From: DASUPK01 sp963833375
GTDB lineage: Bacteria > Actinomycetota > Thermoleophilia > Solirubrobacterales > 70-9
DNA: 64,000 nt
Reading direction: 5' to 3'
Assembly (NCBI GenBank): GCA_963833375.1
Contig: CAWHXR010000004.1
Location: 527,680 to 591,679, forward strand
The translations under genes were made by a program, and so were the position numbers. Shown here one piece after another: positions 50,452-59,096 of the stretch. The first letter of the stretch is position 1, and each line of letters opens with the position of its first letter. The notes below the pieces were generated by a model. It was given only the letters and a program-made list of their open reading frames with translations. It was not told the origin of the DNA and made no database searches.

Positions 50452-51240
50452 CTACGCGGCGGGCGGCGCCGGAGCGCGTCGCTCGCGCGCACCGAAGTAG
50501 ATCAGCGCAGCCGCGCTGCCCAAGATCAGGATCCCGAGCACGAGCAGGCCAATTGATGCCCACAGGAGGGCGGGCAGCTTTGCGCCCGCGGCGAGGTCGG
50601 CGGAAACCCCGCGCGAGCCGTCCGGCCGCATGACGACGACCGCCCAGCGTCCCTGCTTGACGCTCCAGGTCAGCGACTGGCTGCCGCGGCCCGCAACGCG
50701 GGCCACCCAGAACGTCGCGCGGTTTGGAGGAATCGCGGGCTTGCCGCCGGGCTGGGGGCGGTAGCTCGGCCGGTAGGTCGTGCCGAACGGGTTCGCGCTG
50801 ACGTCCACCACCTCCGAGTGCGCCACGCCGGCCAGATAGCGGTCGACTTCGTCCTTGCGGGCGATTCCCATGAAGAGCGGCGAGTTCGGATTCGCGCTCT
50901 GGCCACGGATGCGCACGTCGCCGAGCCAGTCGCGGCCGTAGAGAAGGCTGGGCACGTCGGAGCTGATGTGCAGGGTCCTCGTGGCCAGCGCGTAGCTCGC
51001 CGTTGAAAAGCGCTCGCTAGAGGTCATCACATAGCCGTCCGAGCGCTGGGTCGTGTGCAGCCAGAGGCCGTACGCGCCGCAGGCCATCAAGCCCAGCGCG
51101 ATGAGCGCGAGAAGACTCCCTCCCACGATCGCGGCGATGCGCCGGCCCGTCCACCTCGACGGCGCGCTCGGGGTCACGGGGGCCGCGGGCGGCGGCTGCT
51201 CGCGCTCGGGTTTCGGCTCTGTCGGGGTTGGGTTAGCCAT
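50452..51240 (-). CDS. two-pass membrane protein, unknown function
   Basis: 262 residues: Pro-rich cytoplasmic start, first membrane helix (IAAIVGGSLLALIALGLMAC), an extracytoplasmic domain with TRTLHISSDVPSLLYGRDWL, GDVRIRGQSANPNSPLFMGI and DEVDRYLAGVAHSEVVDV, then a second helix (ALLWASIGLLVLGILILGSA) and a basic tail. A recurrent actinobacterial membrane protein of unknown role. Directly follows the CPBP pseudogene by 2 nt, so once an operon. Confidence 0.75.
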   Translation of the reverse strand: MANPTPTEPKPEREQPPPAAPVTPSAPSRWTGRRIAAIVGGSLLALIALGLMACGAYGLWLHTTQRSDGYVMTSSERFSTASYALATRTLHISSDVPSLLYGRDWLGDVRIRGQSANPNSPLFMGIARKDEVDRYLAGVAHSEVVDVSANPFGTTYRPSYRPQPGGKPAIPPNRATFWVARVAGRGSQSLTWSVKQGRWAVVVMRPDGSRGVSADLAAGAKLPALLWASIGLLVLGILILGSAAALIYFGARERRAPAPPAA

Positions 51241-51242
51241 CG

Positions 51243-51570
51243 CTACTTAAGGACGAGACCGAGGACGACGACGAGGGCGAAGACGCTCGCAGTGGAGTGG
51301 ACGATGATCCCCATCCACGCGCTTTGGAACCGCCGCGAAGGATAGGCCTCAAGGAAGATTCCGTCGACGAAGCTGCGGGGAATATCCCAGGGCTGATGCA
51401 GGTGGTAGAGCGCGAACAGCGCCCCGTTGGCGACCCCAGTCGTACTTTCCAAAGACGCCCCGCATGCGCGGCAGCAGTAACCCCCGGAAGAGAAGCTCCT
51501 CGCCGAGCACGGTGTTGAAGACGACGAGCACGACGAGCACCGCGTACCAGCCCCACGCGCGCGGCGACAT
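51243..51570 (-). pseudogene. CPBP-family intramembrane protease, N-truncated and frameshifted
   Basis: SPRAWGWYAVLVVLVVFNTV then GEELLFRGLLLPRM (the EExxxR motif), then after one extra G near 51442 VANGALFALYHLHQPWDIPR (the conserved H) and MGIIVHSTASVFALVV. These are the metal-site motifs of CAAX-like proteases. The N-terminal helices are missing, replaced by terminase sequence. Confidence 0.7.
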
Positions 51571-51805
51571 AGACGGAGGGGCGATCAGCCGTCAGGAGGT
51601 GATGGACGGCAAGGGTGCCGATCAGCCGGGATTTCCCGTTGCCTCTCGGCAAGAGGACGAGGAGTTCGCGGGAATCGAAGACCGCCTTGGCGATCTTCCG
51701 CTGGAATCGCTCGAGGTCGAGTCCGACCCGCTCAGCAAAGTCGAGGAATCCGAGATACCCCGCGTCTACGCGAGTCTCGGCTTGCTTCTCAGCCAACGCA
51801 GGCAT
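51560..51805 (-). pseudogene. phage terminase large-subunit fragment
   Basis: RVGLDLERFQRKIAKAVFDS then RELLVLLPRGNGKSRLIGTL (Walker A-like RGNGKS) and HHLLTADRPSVYVAA: the N-terminal ATPase of a large terminase. It ends where the CPBP fragment begins (about 51565), a recombination junction. Confidence 0.65.
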
Positions 51806-52018
51806 CTCTGTCCTTTTCGGGTCACTTTTGAGATGGCTTCGATGGCTTGGTCGTGCTTACGGAACGTTAGCGACCTGGAGGGTCGGAGTTTTCCCGCTAC
51901 TCGATTGAGGCTCCGGAATATCACCTTCTCCGGGTGATGTCGTTAGCCGCAGGTCACGTGACACTCCGCTTGACAAGGTTCCCAACAGCGGAGGTTTCTC
52001 ATCGCTCCCGTCCTCGCA

Positions 52019-52201
52019 TTGAGCACGTTCGGCTGGATCATCCTGGTCATCATCTGGGTGGCTATTGCCTTTTGGCCCGCCAGGGTCGCAGCGCGTAAGG
52101 GCCACAGCTTCATTGGCTACTTCATCTTCAGCCTGTTCTTCTTCCCCGCCGCGCTGATCGTCGCCTACATGGTCCAGGACCGCACTGCGGCGAGAGCCTA
52201 G
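52019..52201 (+). CDS. small membrane protein
   Basis: 60 residues with a TTG start: two hydrophobic segments (FGWIILVIIWVAIAFWPARV and FIGYFIFSLFFFPAALIVAY) and a charged end. Typical of tiny actinobacterial membrane proteins of unknown function, on the opposite strand to the phage-like operon. Confidence 0.6.
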   Translation: MSTFGWIILVIIWVAIAFWPARVAARKGHSFIGYFIFSLFFFPAALIVAYMVQDRTAARA

Positions 52202-52305
52202 GTGGAGTAGCGCCCGCCGGGTAGCAATCGGGTTGCAGTCAGCCGCCTCGTTTTTGCGCAGCGCGTTACCCGGCGGTCGTTTCGCCCCGCTATGTCAAAA
52301 AGGCG

Positions 52306-52518
52306 TCAGGCCGGAGAAACGTGCGGTGCTGTGACGCTGACGACGTGAACAATATGGTCGGGGTTGACCCAGACCGCGTTCTCGTTTGTGTCGAGGAACC
52401 GGAGCAGCCCGCCCTCGGCCTTCTCGATTGCGGCCGCTACCTCGTCCGGCGAAGCAATGACCTGAAGCTCGCTGCCGTTGGCGAAGCTGATGGTCGTGGG
52501 GTCCTGCTTCTCAGCCAT
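52306..52518 (-). CDS. phage-like small protein
   Basis: 70 residues: ISFANGSELQVIASPDEVAA and ENAVWVNPDHIVHVVSVTA. The ANG...V...SP.EVAAAI...W.NPdHIv pattern is seen in small phage and actinobacterial proteins of unknown role. Last readable member of the minus-strand operon of tiny genes. Confidence 0.55.
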   Translation of the reverse strand: MAEKQDPTTISFANGSELQVIASPDEVAAAIEKAEGGLLRFLDTNENAVWVNPDHIVHVVSVTAPHVSPA

Positions 52519-52583
52519 TGGTCGGGGACCGTATCGCGTTCAGTGCAGCGTCGGCTCCAGCCGTTGCCGAAGCTGAGTCCGGG

Positions 52584-52823
52584 CTAGTCCTCCGGACTGT
52601 CCATTACCCGCAGGAACTCCTGGGAGCCGTCACCGCATTCACGCTGCGCATCCTCCACGGACTTACGGGCTTCGGCATAGTCCCGGTCGCCACGGCTGAA
52701 GTGCACTTCAGCCCAACGCCCAAGGCGGTCAATGCTGTCCGCGTGGGTGCGCCCCTCAATGGAACTAAGGATTTCCTCGGCGCGGTCGCCGGGTTGCAGC
52801 ACCTTGACCCAAACCGTGAACAC
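52584..52823 (-). CDS. phage-like small protein
   Basis: 79 residues: FTVWVKVLQPGDRAEEILSS, RWAEVHFSRGDRDYAEARKS. Mixed alpha/beta, charged, no recognised family; position and size fit a phage early or accessory gene. Confidence 0.5.
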   Translation of the reverse strand: MFTVWVKVLQPGDRAEEILSSIEGRTHADSIDRLGRWAEVHFSRGDRDYAEARKSVEDAQRECGDGSQEFLRVMDSPED

Positions 52824-52939
52824 GACTCCGGCACTCTAGCCGCGGTCAGGGCCTCTCGCCTCTCGCTCATGTCAGTTGAACCCGGCGGTCATTTCGACAT
52901 GCGCTAACCAAAAAACCGCCGTCAGCCGGAATCCGGGCG

Positions 52940-53125
52940 TCACGGTCGGCTGAGCACGTCGAGATCCTCGAGCGGCACCCACTTCGGCTCCTGGTTGTGA
53001 GGAGCGACGAGCACGTGCGTCTCTCCCTCGGCGTTGATCCGATAGGCCGCAACGGGGAGGACGGTTCGGTCCCCCTTCATTCTGCAACCCGTACCGAGTG
53101 CGGCTGCGGCGATGCTCCAACCCAT
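52940..53125 (-). CDS. phage-like small protein
   Basis: 61 residues: VLPVAAYRINAEGETHVLVA and NQEPKWVPLEDLDVLSRP, a small beta-rich protein. Separated by 3 nt from the next gene upstream, so translationally linked. No family recognised. Confidence 0.5.
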   Translation of the reverse strand: MGWSIAAAALGTGCRMKGDRTVLPVAAYRINAEGETHVLVAPHNQEPKWVPLEDLDVLSRP

Positions 53126-53128
53126 GGC

Positions 53129-53350
53129 TTACTTGTCCCGCCCTGACTCGACGTGGTCGCGCCAGTCCGGGTCGATCTTGTCGAGCATCGGGTCGAGGGC
53201 GCTGACGTAGACACCCTCCCCATGGAGGTGGTAGCGACGTGTGCCGTCGTCGATGACCTGTTCAGGCTGCACCTCTGTTTGCTTCTCAAGCTTGTCGAGG
53301 ATCTCGCGTCCCCGGTCATCCTCGGGACGCAGTGCGATCACGGCAACCAT
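53129..53350 (-). CDS. phage-like small protein
   Basis: 73 residues: MVAVIALRPEDDRGREILDK and DDGTRRYHLHGEGVYVSALD. Compact alpha/beta, acidic. Function unknown. Confidence 0.5.
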   Translation of the reverse strand: MVAVIALRPEDDRGREILDKLEKQTEVQPEQVIDDGTRRYHLHGEGVYVSALDPMLDKIDPDWRDHVESGRDK

Positions 53351-53359
53351 TGGCGCAGT

Positions 53360-53563
53360 CTAGTTCTGGTCGGGATCGTCGGGACGCCGGTCGAGCCAAT
53401 GCCGACCCTTCGGGTCCTTCTCGAACATCAGGTTCATCTCAATGGCGCTGTCGGTCGAGTGTTTCTTGAAGCAGTCCTCGCACATGAACCGGGTACTCCG
53501 GTCCTCAGGATCACCGCACCAGCCGCAGCGCTTATCTCCAGACGGGACGGTCTCGATCGCCAT
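53360..53563 (-). CDS. phage-like zinc-ribbon small protein
   Basis: 67 residues with CGWCGDPEDRSTRFMCEDCF, two CxxC pairs that should bind one zinc. Small zinc ribbons of this kind are common in phage genomes. Its start overlaps the previous stop by 1 nt. Confidence 0.6.
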   Translation of the reverse strand: MAIETVPSGDKRCGWCGDPEDRSTRFMCEDCFKKHSTDSAIEMNLMFEKDPKGRHWLDRRPDDPDQN

Positions 53564-53805
53564 CAGTTGCTCCCCGCCGCTCTCCGCATCTTGACGTTCT
53601 CATGGGCGGCGGTGGCTGCCGCAACCAGCAGCAACTCCTTCGTCTCCTTCTCGGGAAGGTCGTCGATCGTCTCCTTCATCCCGCTCAGGTCCCGGGTCTC
53701 GGACTCGATCAAGACCACGCCGATCCTGACCAGGTCCAACCATGCCGCTTGGTATGCCGTGATCATGGCTTCGATCCTCTCCAACTCCTGCTCGTCGTCG
53801 CTCAT
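53563..53805 (-). CDS. phage-like small protein
   Basis: 80 residues, fully helical (ELERIEAMITAYQAAWLDLV, KETKELLLVAAATAAHENVK). Overlaps both neighbours by 1-4 nt. Function unknown. Confidence 0.5.
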   Translation of the reverse strand: MSDDEQELERIEAMITAYQAAWLDLVRIGVVLIESETRDLSGMKETIDDLPEKETKELLLVAAATAAHENVKMRRAAGSN

Positions 53806-54029
53806 GCCGCCTTCCTCCTCCTGCGTTCTGCGTCTCGCTTGACGAATCCCTTCCGCCGACCCGCTGCCCTTCGCTCTCGTCGCTCCTCAGCGAATACGGG
53901 ACTGGAGTCGATGATCTGCCTCGCCAGCTCGAAGGTCATCCCCTCCGACATTGACATCCCCGTCCGACGCTTGATCTCGGCTAGTTGCTTTCGCTGGTGC
54001 TTGGTCGGTGAATCCCATTTCCTTCGCAT
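53802..54029 (-). CDS. phage-like small basic protein
   Basis: 75 residues from MRRKWDSPTKHQRKQLAEIK, ending in an Arg/Lys-rich tail; ERTGMS-like middle GMSMSEGMTFELARQIIDSS. Possible DNA-binding protein by charge. First gene of the seven-gene operon; the longer frame upstream is rejected as composition changes there. Confidence 0.5.
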   Translation of the reverse strand: MRRKWDSPTKHQRKQLAEIKRRTGMSMSEGMTFELARQIIDSSPVFAEERRERRAAGRRKGFVKRDAERRRRKAA

Positions 54030-55001
54030 TGCGTTATTCCTTTCGGGGCGGTCCCGTCCCCCCGGACACTGGGGCCGCTCCTTTTCTGTTTTCGGCATCT
54101 CTTCACCACCCTTCGCGTCCCGGCCTCCAACGCTGGTCCCGTCTATCTCCTCCGAAGTTGCTAGCCCTCCCAAGGCCCCACCTCGCCCGGTCCTGCTCCT
54201 CCTCCAGGTAGCCCGATTCGGTCCTGGTGATCAGGGGGGTCTGGCTCCGGCGGTCCCGTTGAGTCCGGTCGACCGCGCCCTCCTTGCATCTCTGATCCAG
54301 TCTGAGGAGGCTTTTAGACCTGGTCTGGTGCCGCGGTCGATCGTGCTCGAGATTCGATTCCCTTTGCAGGGGGCCGGTTTTCGCGTAGCCGGTCCCTCCA
54401 CCCGGGGGATTCGCTCGGCATCGGAGTTGTCATCGGCACATCGGCCGGTGGCGGCTCTAGCCGACCGCGCCCCCTTGGCGAGAAGGCGCGGCCCCGAGGG
54501 AAGTTGCAAGGCAACCCGCGAGGACCGCGCCGGCTTGCACCCTAGACCCCTTGCCGTGGTGCCAGGTTTGGGGCCAAGTCGCAGCCCTGCACAAACCGAA
54601 ATGCCGACTTAGCAGGAGCTTCTTAGTGGGCCGGGCAGGACTCGAACCTGCGACCGACGGATTATGAGTTACGTGTCAGGCGTCGAGCCCTGCTCCGCTA
54701 AGGGGCCATTCCGTGCCTGTAGGTCACCTGAGTTCGTCTGAGGTTTCGGCAGTTCGGGAGATATTTCGGGAGACGTTTTCGGTCCAGCTCGAGTCGTGTC
54801 CGAGCCCGATCCGCCTCTGCCCCACTCCTACGGCCACCGAACCGAGGAACGAGTAACCGGATTAGAGAATCGCCGCTTTGCATATTGAAGCGGCGGTCCG
54901 CATGGGGGAGTGCACGTTTCGGAAGCGGTCTCGATTCAAAGCATCCCGCCTAGCAACTCCCTGGTCGAAAAATACCGAGGCGTTAACGACTCTTCCCGGG
55001 C
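54030..55001. other. long gene-free stretch with a hairpin, tRNA scar and palindrome
   Basis: No gene. Contains a GC-rich hairpin (GCGGTCCC / GGGGCCGC at 54048-54081), the tRNA-Met fragment (54627-54670), the sequence CGGCAGTTCGGGAGATATTT near 54746 shared with 57728, and a palindrome CCGCTTTGCATATTGAAGCGG at about 54868. Confidence 0.5.
54627..54670 (-). pseudogene. 3' fragment of tRNA-Met(CAU)
   Basis: From anticodon loop CTCATAA through T-arm GCAGGTTCGAGTCCTGC to CCGGCCCA, a complete 3' acceptor strand. No matching 5' half upstream. Typical of the tRNA 3' end carried by an integrative element as its att site. Confidence 0.65.
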
Positions 55002-55433
55002 TCAGCTGAGTTCCTGGGCGAGGCCGATTAGAAGTCCTTCGGGCCCCCGGATGTAGCAGAGCCGGTACACGTCTTCGTACTGGACCACTTCGTCGACGAG
55101 CTCTGCGCCGTGTTCGCGGAGCCGGGCGAGCGTATCGTCGATGTCGTCAACGGCGAACATGACACGCAGGTAGCCCAGAGCGTTCACGGGGGCGTTCCGG
55201 TGGTCAGCCGCAACAGGCGGTGTGACGAATCGCGAAAGCTCGAGTCGGCTCTGGCCGTCCGGGGTGCGCATCATGGCGATCTCGACTTGCTGGTCGTGCA
55301 GTCCGGTAACACGCCCCGACCACTCTCCGTCAACCGTCGCCTGTCCTTCGAGCTCGAGCCCGAGCTCGCGAAAGAACTCGATTGCCGCCGCCAAATCCTC
55401 AACGACGATGCCTACGTTGTCCATACGTACCAT
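55002..55433 (-). CDS. VOC (glyoxalase-like) family protein
   Basis: 143 residues with two beta-alpha-beta-beta-beta modules: MDNVGIVVEDLAAAIEFFRE, GLELEGQATV and later YLRVMFAVDDIDDTLARLRE, YEDVYRLCYIRGPEGLLIGL. Metal-ligand positions are partly non-canonical (Asn in MDNVGIV, Glu in RLELSRF), so it could be an isomerase, dioxygenase or resistance protein. Length matches single-copy VOC proteins. Confidence 0.85.
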   Translation of the reverse strand: MVRMDNVGIVVEDLAAAIEFFRELGLELEGQATVDGEWSGRVTGLHDQQVEIAMMRTPDGQSRLELSRFVTPPVAADHRNAPVNALGYLRVMFAVDDIDDTLARLREHGAELVDEVVQYEDVYRLCYIRGPEGLLIGLAQELS

Positions 55434-55551
55434 ATGCCGAAACTACAGCGTGTCGCCTGTGGGGTTCGAAGTGACGCGTCCTCCGAAAAGTGCACTTGGG
55501 ACGAGGAGCAGCGGTGCTCCGATGCACATGCGACTGCTCCGTTTCAGTCGC

Positions 55552-56109
55552 TCATCGCCTCGGCACCAGGGTCTGCGCAAGGGCCCCGCTCCGGAAGCGC
55601 GCCTCTTCGACGACGGTGAGCTTCAGGTGCTCGTCCAGCTCGGCGAATGGGCTGCGACCCGCGCCAATCGCAATCGGGACTGTCGTGAGCTGGTATTCGT
55701 CGACGAGGCCCAGACGGGTCAGCGACTTGGCGAAGGTGGGGCCGCCGTGGACCAGGATGGTTCCTTCGTCGTCCCGAGCCTTCAGGTCCGCGATCTCCGC
55801 GCCCAGGTCCCCGCCGAAGATCTCGGCGGGTCCCCATTCCGCCTTCTCAAGGGTGTGGGAGAAGACGGCCTTCGGCGTCTCGTTCATCGCGGTTGCGATC
55901 GGCCCCTCGGAGGCGGCCCAGTGCGGACCCATGGTCTCGTAGCTTCGGCGGCCCATCGCGTGAACGCCGGCCTCCTCGAGGGCGCGGAGGGTCCACTCAC
56001 GACCGTCGTCGCCAAACCACTCGAACATCCACTCATGGGTTCCGTCGGGGCTGGTGGCGAAACAATCGAGAGACAGGATCATTTTGAGGACTACTGTTCT
56101 ATCGCTCAT
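55552..56109 (-). CDS. RibD C-terminal / dihydrofolate reductase-like protein
   Basis: 185 residues: VLKMILSLDCFATSPDGTHE at the start, GVHAMGRRSYETMGPHW, and the NADPH-binding EGTILVHGGPTFAKSLTRLG. This family resembles the RibD reductase domain; stand-alone members are of unknown substrate. Start at 56109 is the natural N-terminus. Confidence 0.85.
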   Translation of the reverse strand: MSDRTVVLKMILSLDCFATSPDGTHEWMFEWFGDDGREWTLRALEEAGVHAMGRRSYETMGPHWAASEGPIATAMNETPKAVFSHTLEKAEWGPAEIFGGDLGAEIADLKARDDEGTILVHGGPTFAKSLTRLGLVDEYQLTTVPIAIGAGRSPFAELDEHLKLTVVEEARFRSGALAQTLVPRR

Positions 56110-56192
56110 GACGGTAGAGACCGATCTCCTCGGATGAATTCATCGCTCATCGGCGGACTCGGGAAGAAGGCCCGCTGGGCAGCCAGTTAGGC

Positions 56193-57582
56193 CCGGAAAA
56201 AGCGCCGCTTCTCGTTGCGACCTCAACCGGTCAACGCACCACCCCTGACGTCTCGCATCATCTCATCCAGTCCGAGCGCTGTCGAGCGAAGGCCGTAGGC
56301 CGGAGCGAGATCAGCGCTCGGCGCCGGCCTCGAGGCCGTCGATCAGCGCGGCGAGCCTCTCGGCCGGGGTCGCGAAGCCGAGCGTCTTGCGCGGGCGGCC
56401 GTTGAGCTTTCGGGCGACCTCGTCCAGGCGCTCCTGGGTGACTCCCTCGAGGCTCTCGCCCTTCGGGAAGTACTGGCGAAGGAGGCCGTTGGTGTTCTCG
56501 TTCGAGCCCCGCTGCCAGGGCTTCGCGGATCGCAGAAGTAGACCTCGACTCCGGTCTCGACCGAGAAGCGGCGGTGCTCTGCCATCTCGTGTCCCTGGTC
56601 CCAGGTGAGCGAGCGGCGAAGCTGTACCGGCAGCGTGGTGATGCTCTTCGCAAGCGCGTCCGCGACCCGCTCGGCCTCGGTTCCCTCGGGCAGGGCGACG
56701 AGCTGGCAGTAGCGGGTTTGGCGCTCGACCAGGGTCGCGATCGCACTCTGGCTCTGGCGGTTTCCGATCAGCAGGTCGCCCTCCCAGTGGCCGGGGACGG
56801 CGCGGTCGGCGACCTCCGGCGGGCGCTCGGAGATCATCACCATCGCGGCGATCTTTCCCTGACCCCGGCGCTTTGAGGACTGCGAGCGCGCGTAGCGCTT
56901 TTGCCGGCGGGTTCTCAGGTGTCGGGTCAGCTCTCGCCGAAACGTCCCCCGCGCCTGGGCGTAGAGCGATCGGTAGATCGTCTCGTGGGAGACCCGCATC
57001 CCCTCATTGTCGGGGTATTGGAGCCGGAGCCAGCCGGCGATCTGCTCGGGGGAGTGGTCCTTCTCGAGGCCCTCGGCCACGAGCCGGCGAAGCTCCGGGC
57101 AGAGCTCGAGCTTCGTCGGCCGGGGACGGCGAGCCCTGCGCCAGGCCTCGCGGTCCGCTTGGTGGGCGCCGTAGCGCCGGCGGCCGCCGCATCGCTCGAT
57201 CTCGCGGCCGATCGTCGTGTGGGAGCGGCCGAGCGCCCGGGCGATCCCGCGGTCCGAGAGTCCGCGGGCGATCCCGCGCGAGATCTCCTCGCGCTCCTCG
57301 TGGGAAAGGCAGCACGCCGCTCGCCGGCGGCGTCTCGGCCGGATCCCACCCAGGCTCGCCACGTAGCGGCTCACCGAGGTCCTGAGGAGGCCGAGCCGGC
57401 GGGCGATCTCAGCCTCGCTCAGCCCTTCTGCCCTCATCGTCCAGACCCCCTCCTTCTCGGCCTCCGATAGGCCGTAGCGCCTCGTCACAACCGCACCTCC
57501 TTCGTTGGTCAGCGAGTCGCTGACTCTGGTGGGTGGTGCGGCGGTGGTTTGAGACCACCATGCAAACCGGCGCTTTTCCCGG
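56193..57582 (-). mobile_element. IS30-family insertion sequence
   Basis: About 1390 bp. Ends CCGGAAAAAGCGCCG (56193-56207) and CGGCGCTTTTCCCGG (57568-57582) are inverted with 14/15 matches. One transposase, with a frameshift. Target duplication not clear. Confidence 0.75.
56311..57488 (-). pseudogene. IS30-family transposase, one frameshift
   Basis: GTG start at 57488 after GGAGGTGCGG. N-terminal HTH (GLSEAEIARRLGLLRTSVSR), second HTH (GLSDRGIARALGRSHTTIGR), then DDE core: HWEGDLLIGNRQSQSAIATL, LTWDQGHEMAEH. One C missing at AGCCC(C)TGG near 56528 shifts the frame; the other frame supplies WQRGSNENTNGLL, with the catalytic Glu, and ends LAALIDGLEAGAER at 56311. Otherwise complete. Confidence 0.8.
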
Positions 57583-57935
57583 AAGCCCAGTTTCGTGGCC
57601 ACAGCGTTCTGGTTTCACGCGATTGCGAGCACGAGTCGTCAGACCGCCCGGTCCGGCATGGCGCTGATGACTCTGACGGCCGTGTCAGTCCGACTCATCG
57701 CCGGCGCGCCCGTAGCGATCGTAACGGCAGTTCGGGAGATGTTTCGGGAGATGGTTTGGTGTCTTCATCGGACCACGTCGGCCTCCCTCCCCCGCCTTCA
57801 CTTCCACCTACAGGCGAACGGAGCAGTGCGGTGACTGGGCCCGAGACAGCCCCTCTGAAAAGGCACACTTTGCAATGGAAAGCGGCACTTGTGGCTCCGC
57901 AGAGCCGCGCCTCCCGGTTCGGTTTGTCCCGTGAC
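57583..57935. other. intergenic
   Basis: No gene. Carries CGGCAGTTCGGGAGATGTTT, shared with 54746, and an inverted copy of the CCATGC hairpin. Confidence 0.4.
57868..57888. repeat. CCATGC hairpin, opposite orientation, degenerate
   Basis: CACTTTGCAATGGAAAGCGG is the reverse complement of the first hairpin with one inserted base in the loop. The only copy in this orientation. Confidence 0.55.
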
Positions 57936-58343
57936 CTACTCCCGCAGCCCGGCAGCTTCGAGGGCCTCCTTGAGATCGAGGAAGGCCCGGACCCAAGTCG
58001 CCTTGCCGCCCTAGTACTCGACGAGGTAGGCCCAGGGTGACTCGATCTCGACCCCGCTTTCCGTGCCATGCGCGCGCAGCTGGCCCATCGCGAGGACTCG
58101 GTCGCCGAGGTCCCGCATCTCCGACACCTCGAGGTGAAGGTCCTCGAAGGCGTCGACCAGGTCCTGCAGCCCCTGCCGGACCTCCTCATGTCCGCGAAAC
58201 GTCGTCGCTTCCCCTCCCAGGGATGCTGCCACCCCGGGATGCCACTCCGCCTCCGGGTCGAGTTGCTCCAGCAGCGCGTCGAAGTCTCGGCGGTTGAACG
58301 CCTCGAGCGCCCGCCTGAAGAGCTCCACGTTCTCCTGCGACAT
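57936..58343 (-). pseudogene. SnoaL-like gene with internal amber codon
   Basis: MSQENVELFRRALEAFNRRD to WAYLVEY, then TAG (58011-58013), then in the same frame GGKATWVRAFLDLKEALEAA and GLRE at the normal end. A single nonsense change splits an otherwise full-length gene (135 codons). Confidence 0.75.
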
Positions 58344-58352
58344 CGCCCGCGC

Positions 58353-58358
58353 AGTATC
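58353..58358 (-). promoter_or_regulatory. GATACT box of SnoaL pseudogene
   Basis: GCGGGATACTGCGCGGGCG before ATG, 9-nt spacing; CCTGACCTCGCC lies just upstream, as at 61253. Confidence 0.5.
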
Positions 58359-58365
58359 CCGCGGC

Positions 58366-58468
58366 GAGGTCAGGGCCGGCCAGGATGGCGCGGCGAAATA
58401 GATCCGTACTGAGCACCGATGAAAGATCCGTGCTGCGCCCCCTGGAAAGGGCGAGCCGCGGTGGGAAC
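58366..58468 (+). promoter_or_regulatory. duplicated leader region, copy 1 (103 bp)
   Basis: About 80% identical to 61266-61368 and the same length. Conserved CGATGAAAGA loop, AGCAC...GTGCT stem and a GAAAGGGCGAGCCGCGGTGG block ending GGAAC. Lies between a divergent SnoaL start and a plus-strand membrane-protein gene. Confidence 0.55.
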
Positions 58469-58501
58469 GTGGTTGGTGATTTCAAAATAAGGAGGCCAAC
58501 G

Positions 58502-58756
58502 ATGAGCCGCAATATGGGCACCACAGACTGCGGTGTTCGGGCCTTCCTTGTGGCGCCGGCGGCATTCGTGGCGGCGCTGATTCTCGGTGCCGGCACGGTC
58601 GCCGGGATCGTGCTCTTCGTCGTCGCCGGCATCATGCTGGCCACGTCCGCCACGGGGTACTGCCCGAACTACACCTGGATCGGCATCTCCACCGAGCACG
58701 GATTGCATCGGGTCGACCATGGCCTGTTCCACGGCCACGTTCACGGCCACGCGTAG
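58502..58756 (+). CDS. YgaP-like (DUF2892) membrane protein with His-rich tail
   Basis: 84 residues from MSRNMGTTDCGVRAFLVAPA with AAGGAGG upstream. Two membrane segments (AALILGAGTVAGIVLFVVAG, IMLATSATGYCPNYTWIGIS) in the DUF2892/YgaP style, with the typical YCPnY before the end; the tail HGLHRVDHGLFHGHVHGHA has seven His and may bind metal. First gene of a plus-strand cluster. Confidence 0.75.
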   Translation: MSRNMGTTDCGVRAFLVAPAAFVAALILGAGTVAGIVLFVVAGIMLATSATGYCPNYTWIGISTEHGLHRVDHGLFHGHVHGHA

Positions 58757-58811
58757 TCCCGTAGTCCAATTGGGCGACGGTGCGAAAACAGACACGAGGA
58801 GGTGAGAAGCG

Positions 58812-59096
58812 ATGAGACGGCTAGCGAGGGCGGCGGCTCTCACCGGCGCCGGCGTCTTGATTGCCCGCGCAGTCGTGCCGAAGCTGAAGTTGCACGAGCG
58901 CGCCATGGCCGCATGCGAGGGCATGTTCGAGCAGATGCCCGAGGACTTCCCGCCCAAGCGGATGATGCGGGGCATCGAGGAGATCCGCGCCAACAGCGCC
59001 CGGACCCTCGAGCTCCTCGAGCAGCGCGGGCCTGCCCGCGAGACCGAGCCGCCCGGCGAGGTCTCCTCGACTGAGGCGGTGGGTCATGCGGCTTGA
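58812..59096 (+). CDS. hypothetical protein
   Basis: 94 residues from MRRLARAAALTGAGVLIARA, with GAGGAGGTGAGAAGCG before ATG. One N-terminal hydrophobic stretch, then a helical body (LHERAMAACEGMFEQMPEDF, RMMRGIEEIRANSARTLELL). Overlaps the next gene by 11 bp. Similar small proteins accompany CMD genes; function unknown. Confidence 0.65.
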   Translation: MRRLARAAALTGAGVLIARAVVPKLKLHERAMAACEGMFEQMPEDFPPKRMMRGIEEIRANSARTLELLEQRGPARETEPPGEVSSTEAVGHAA

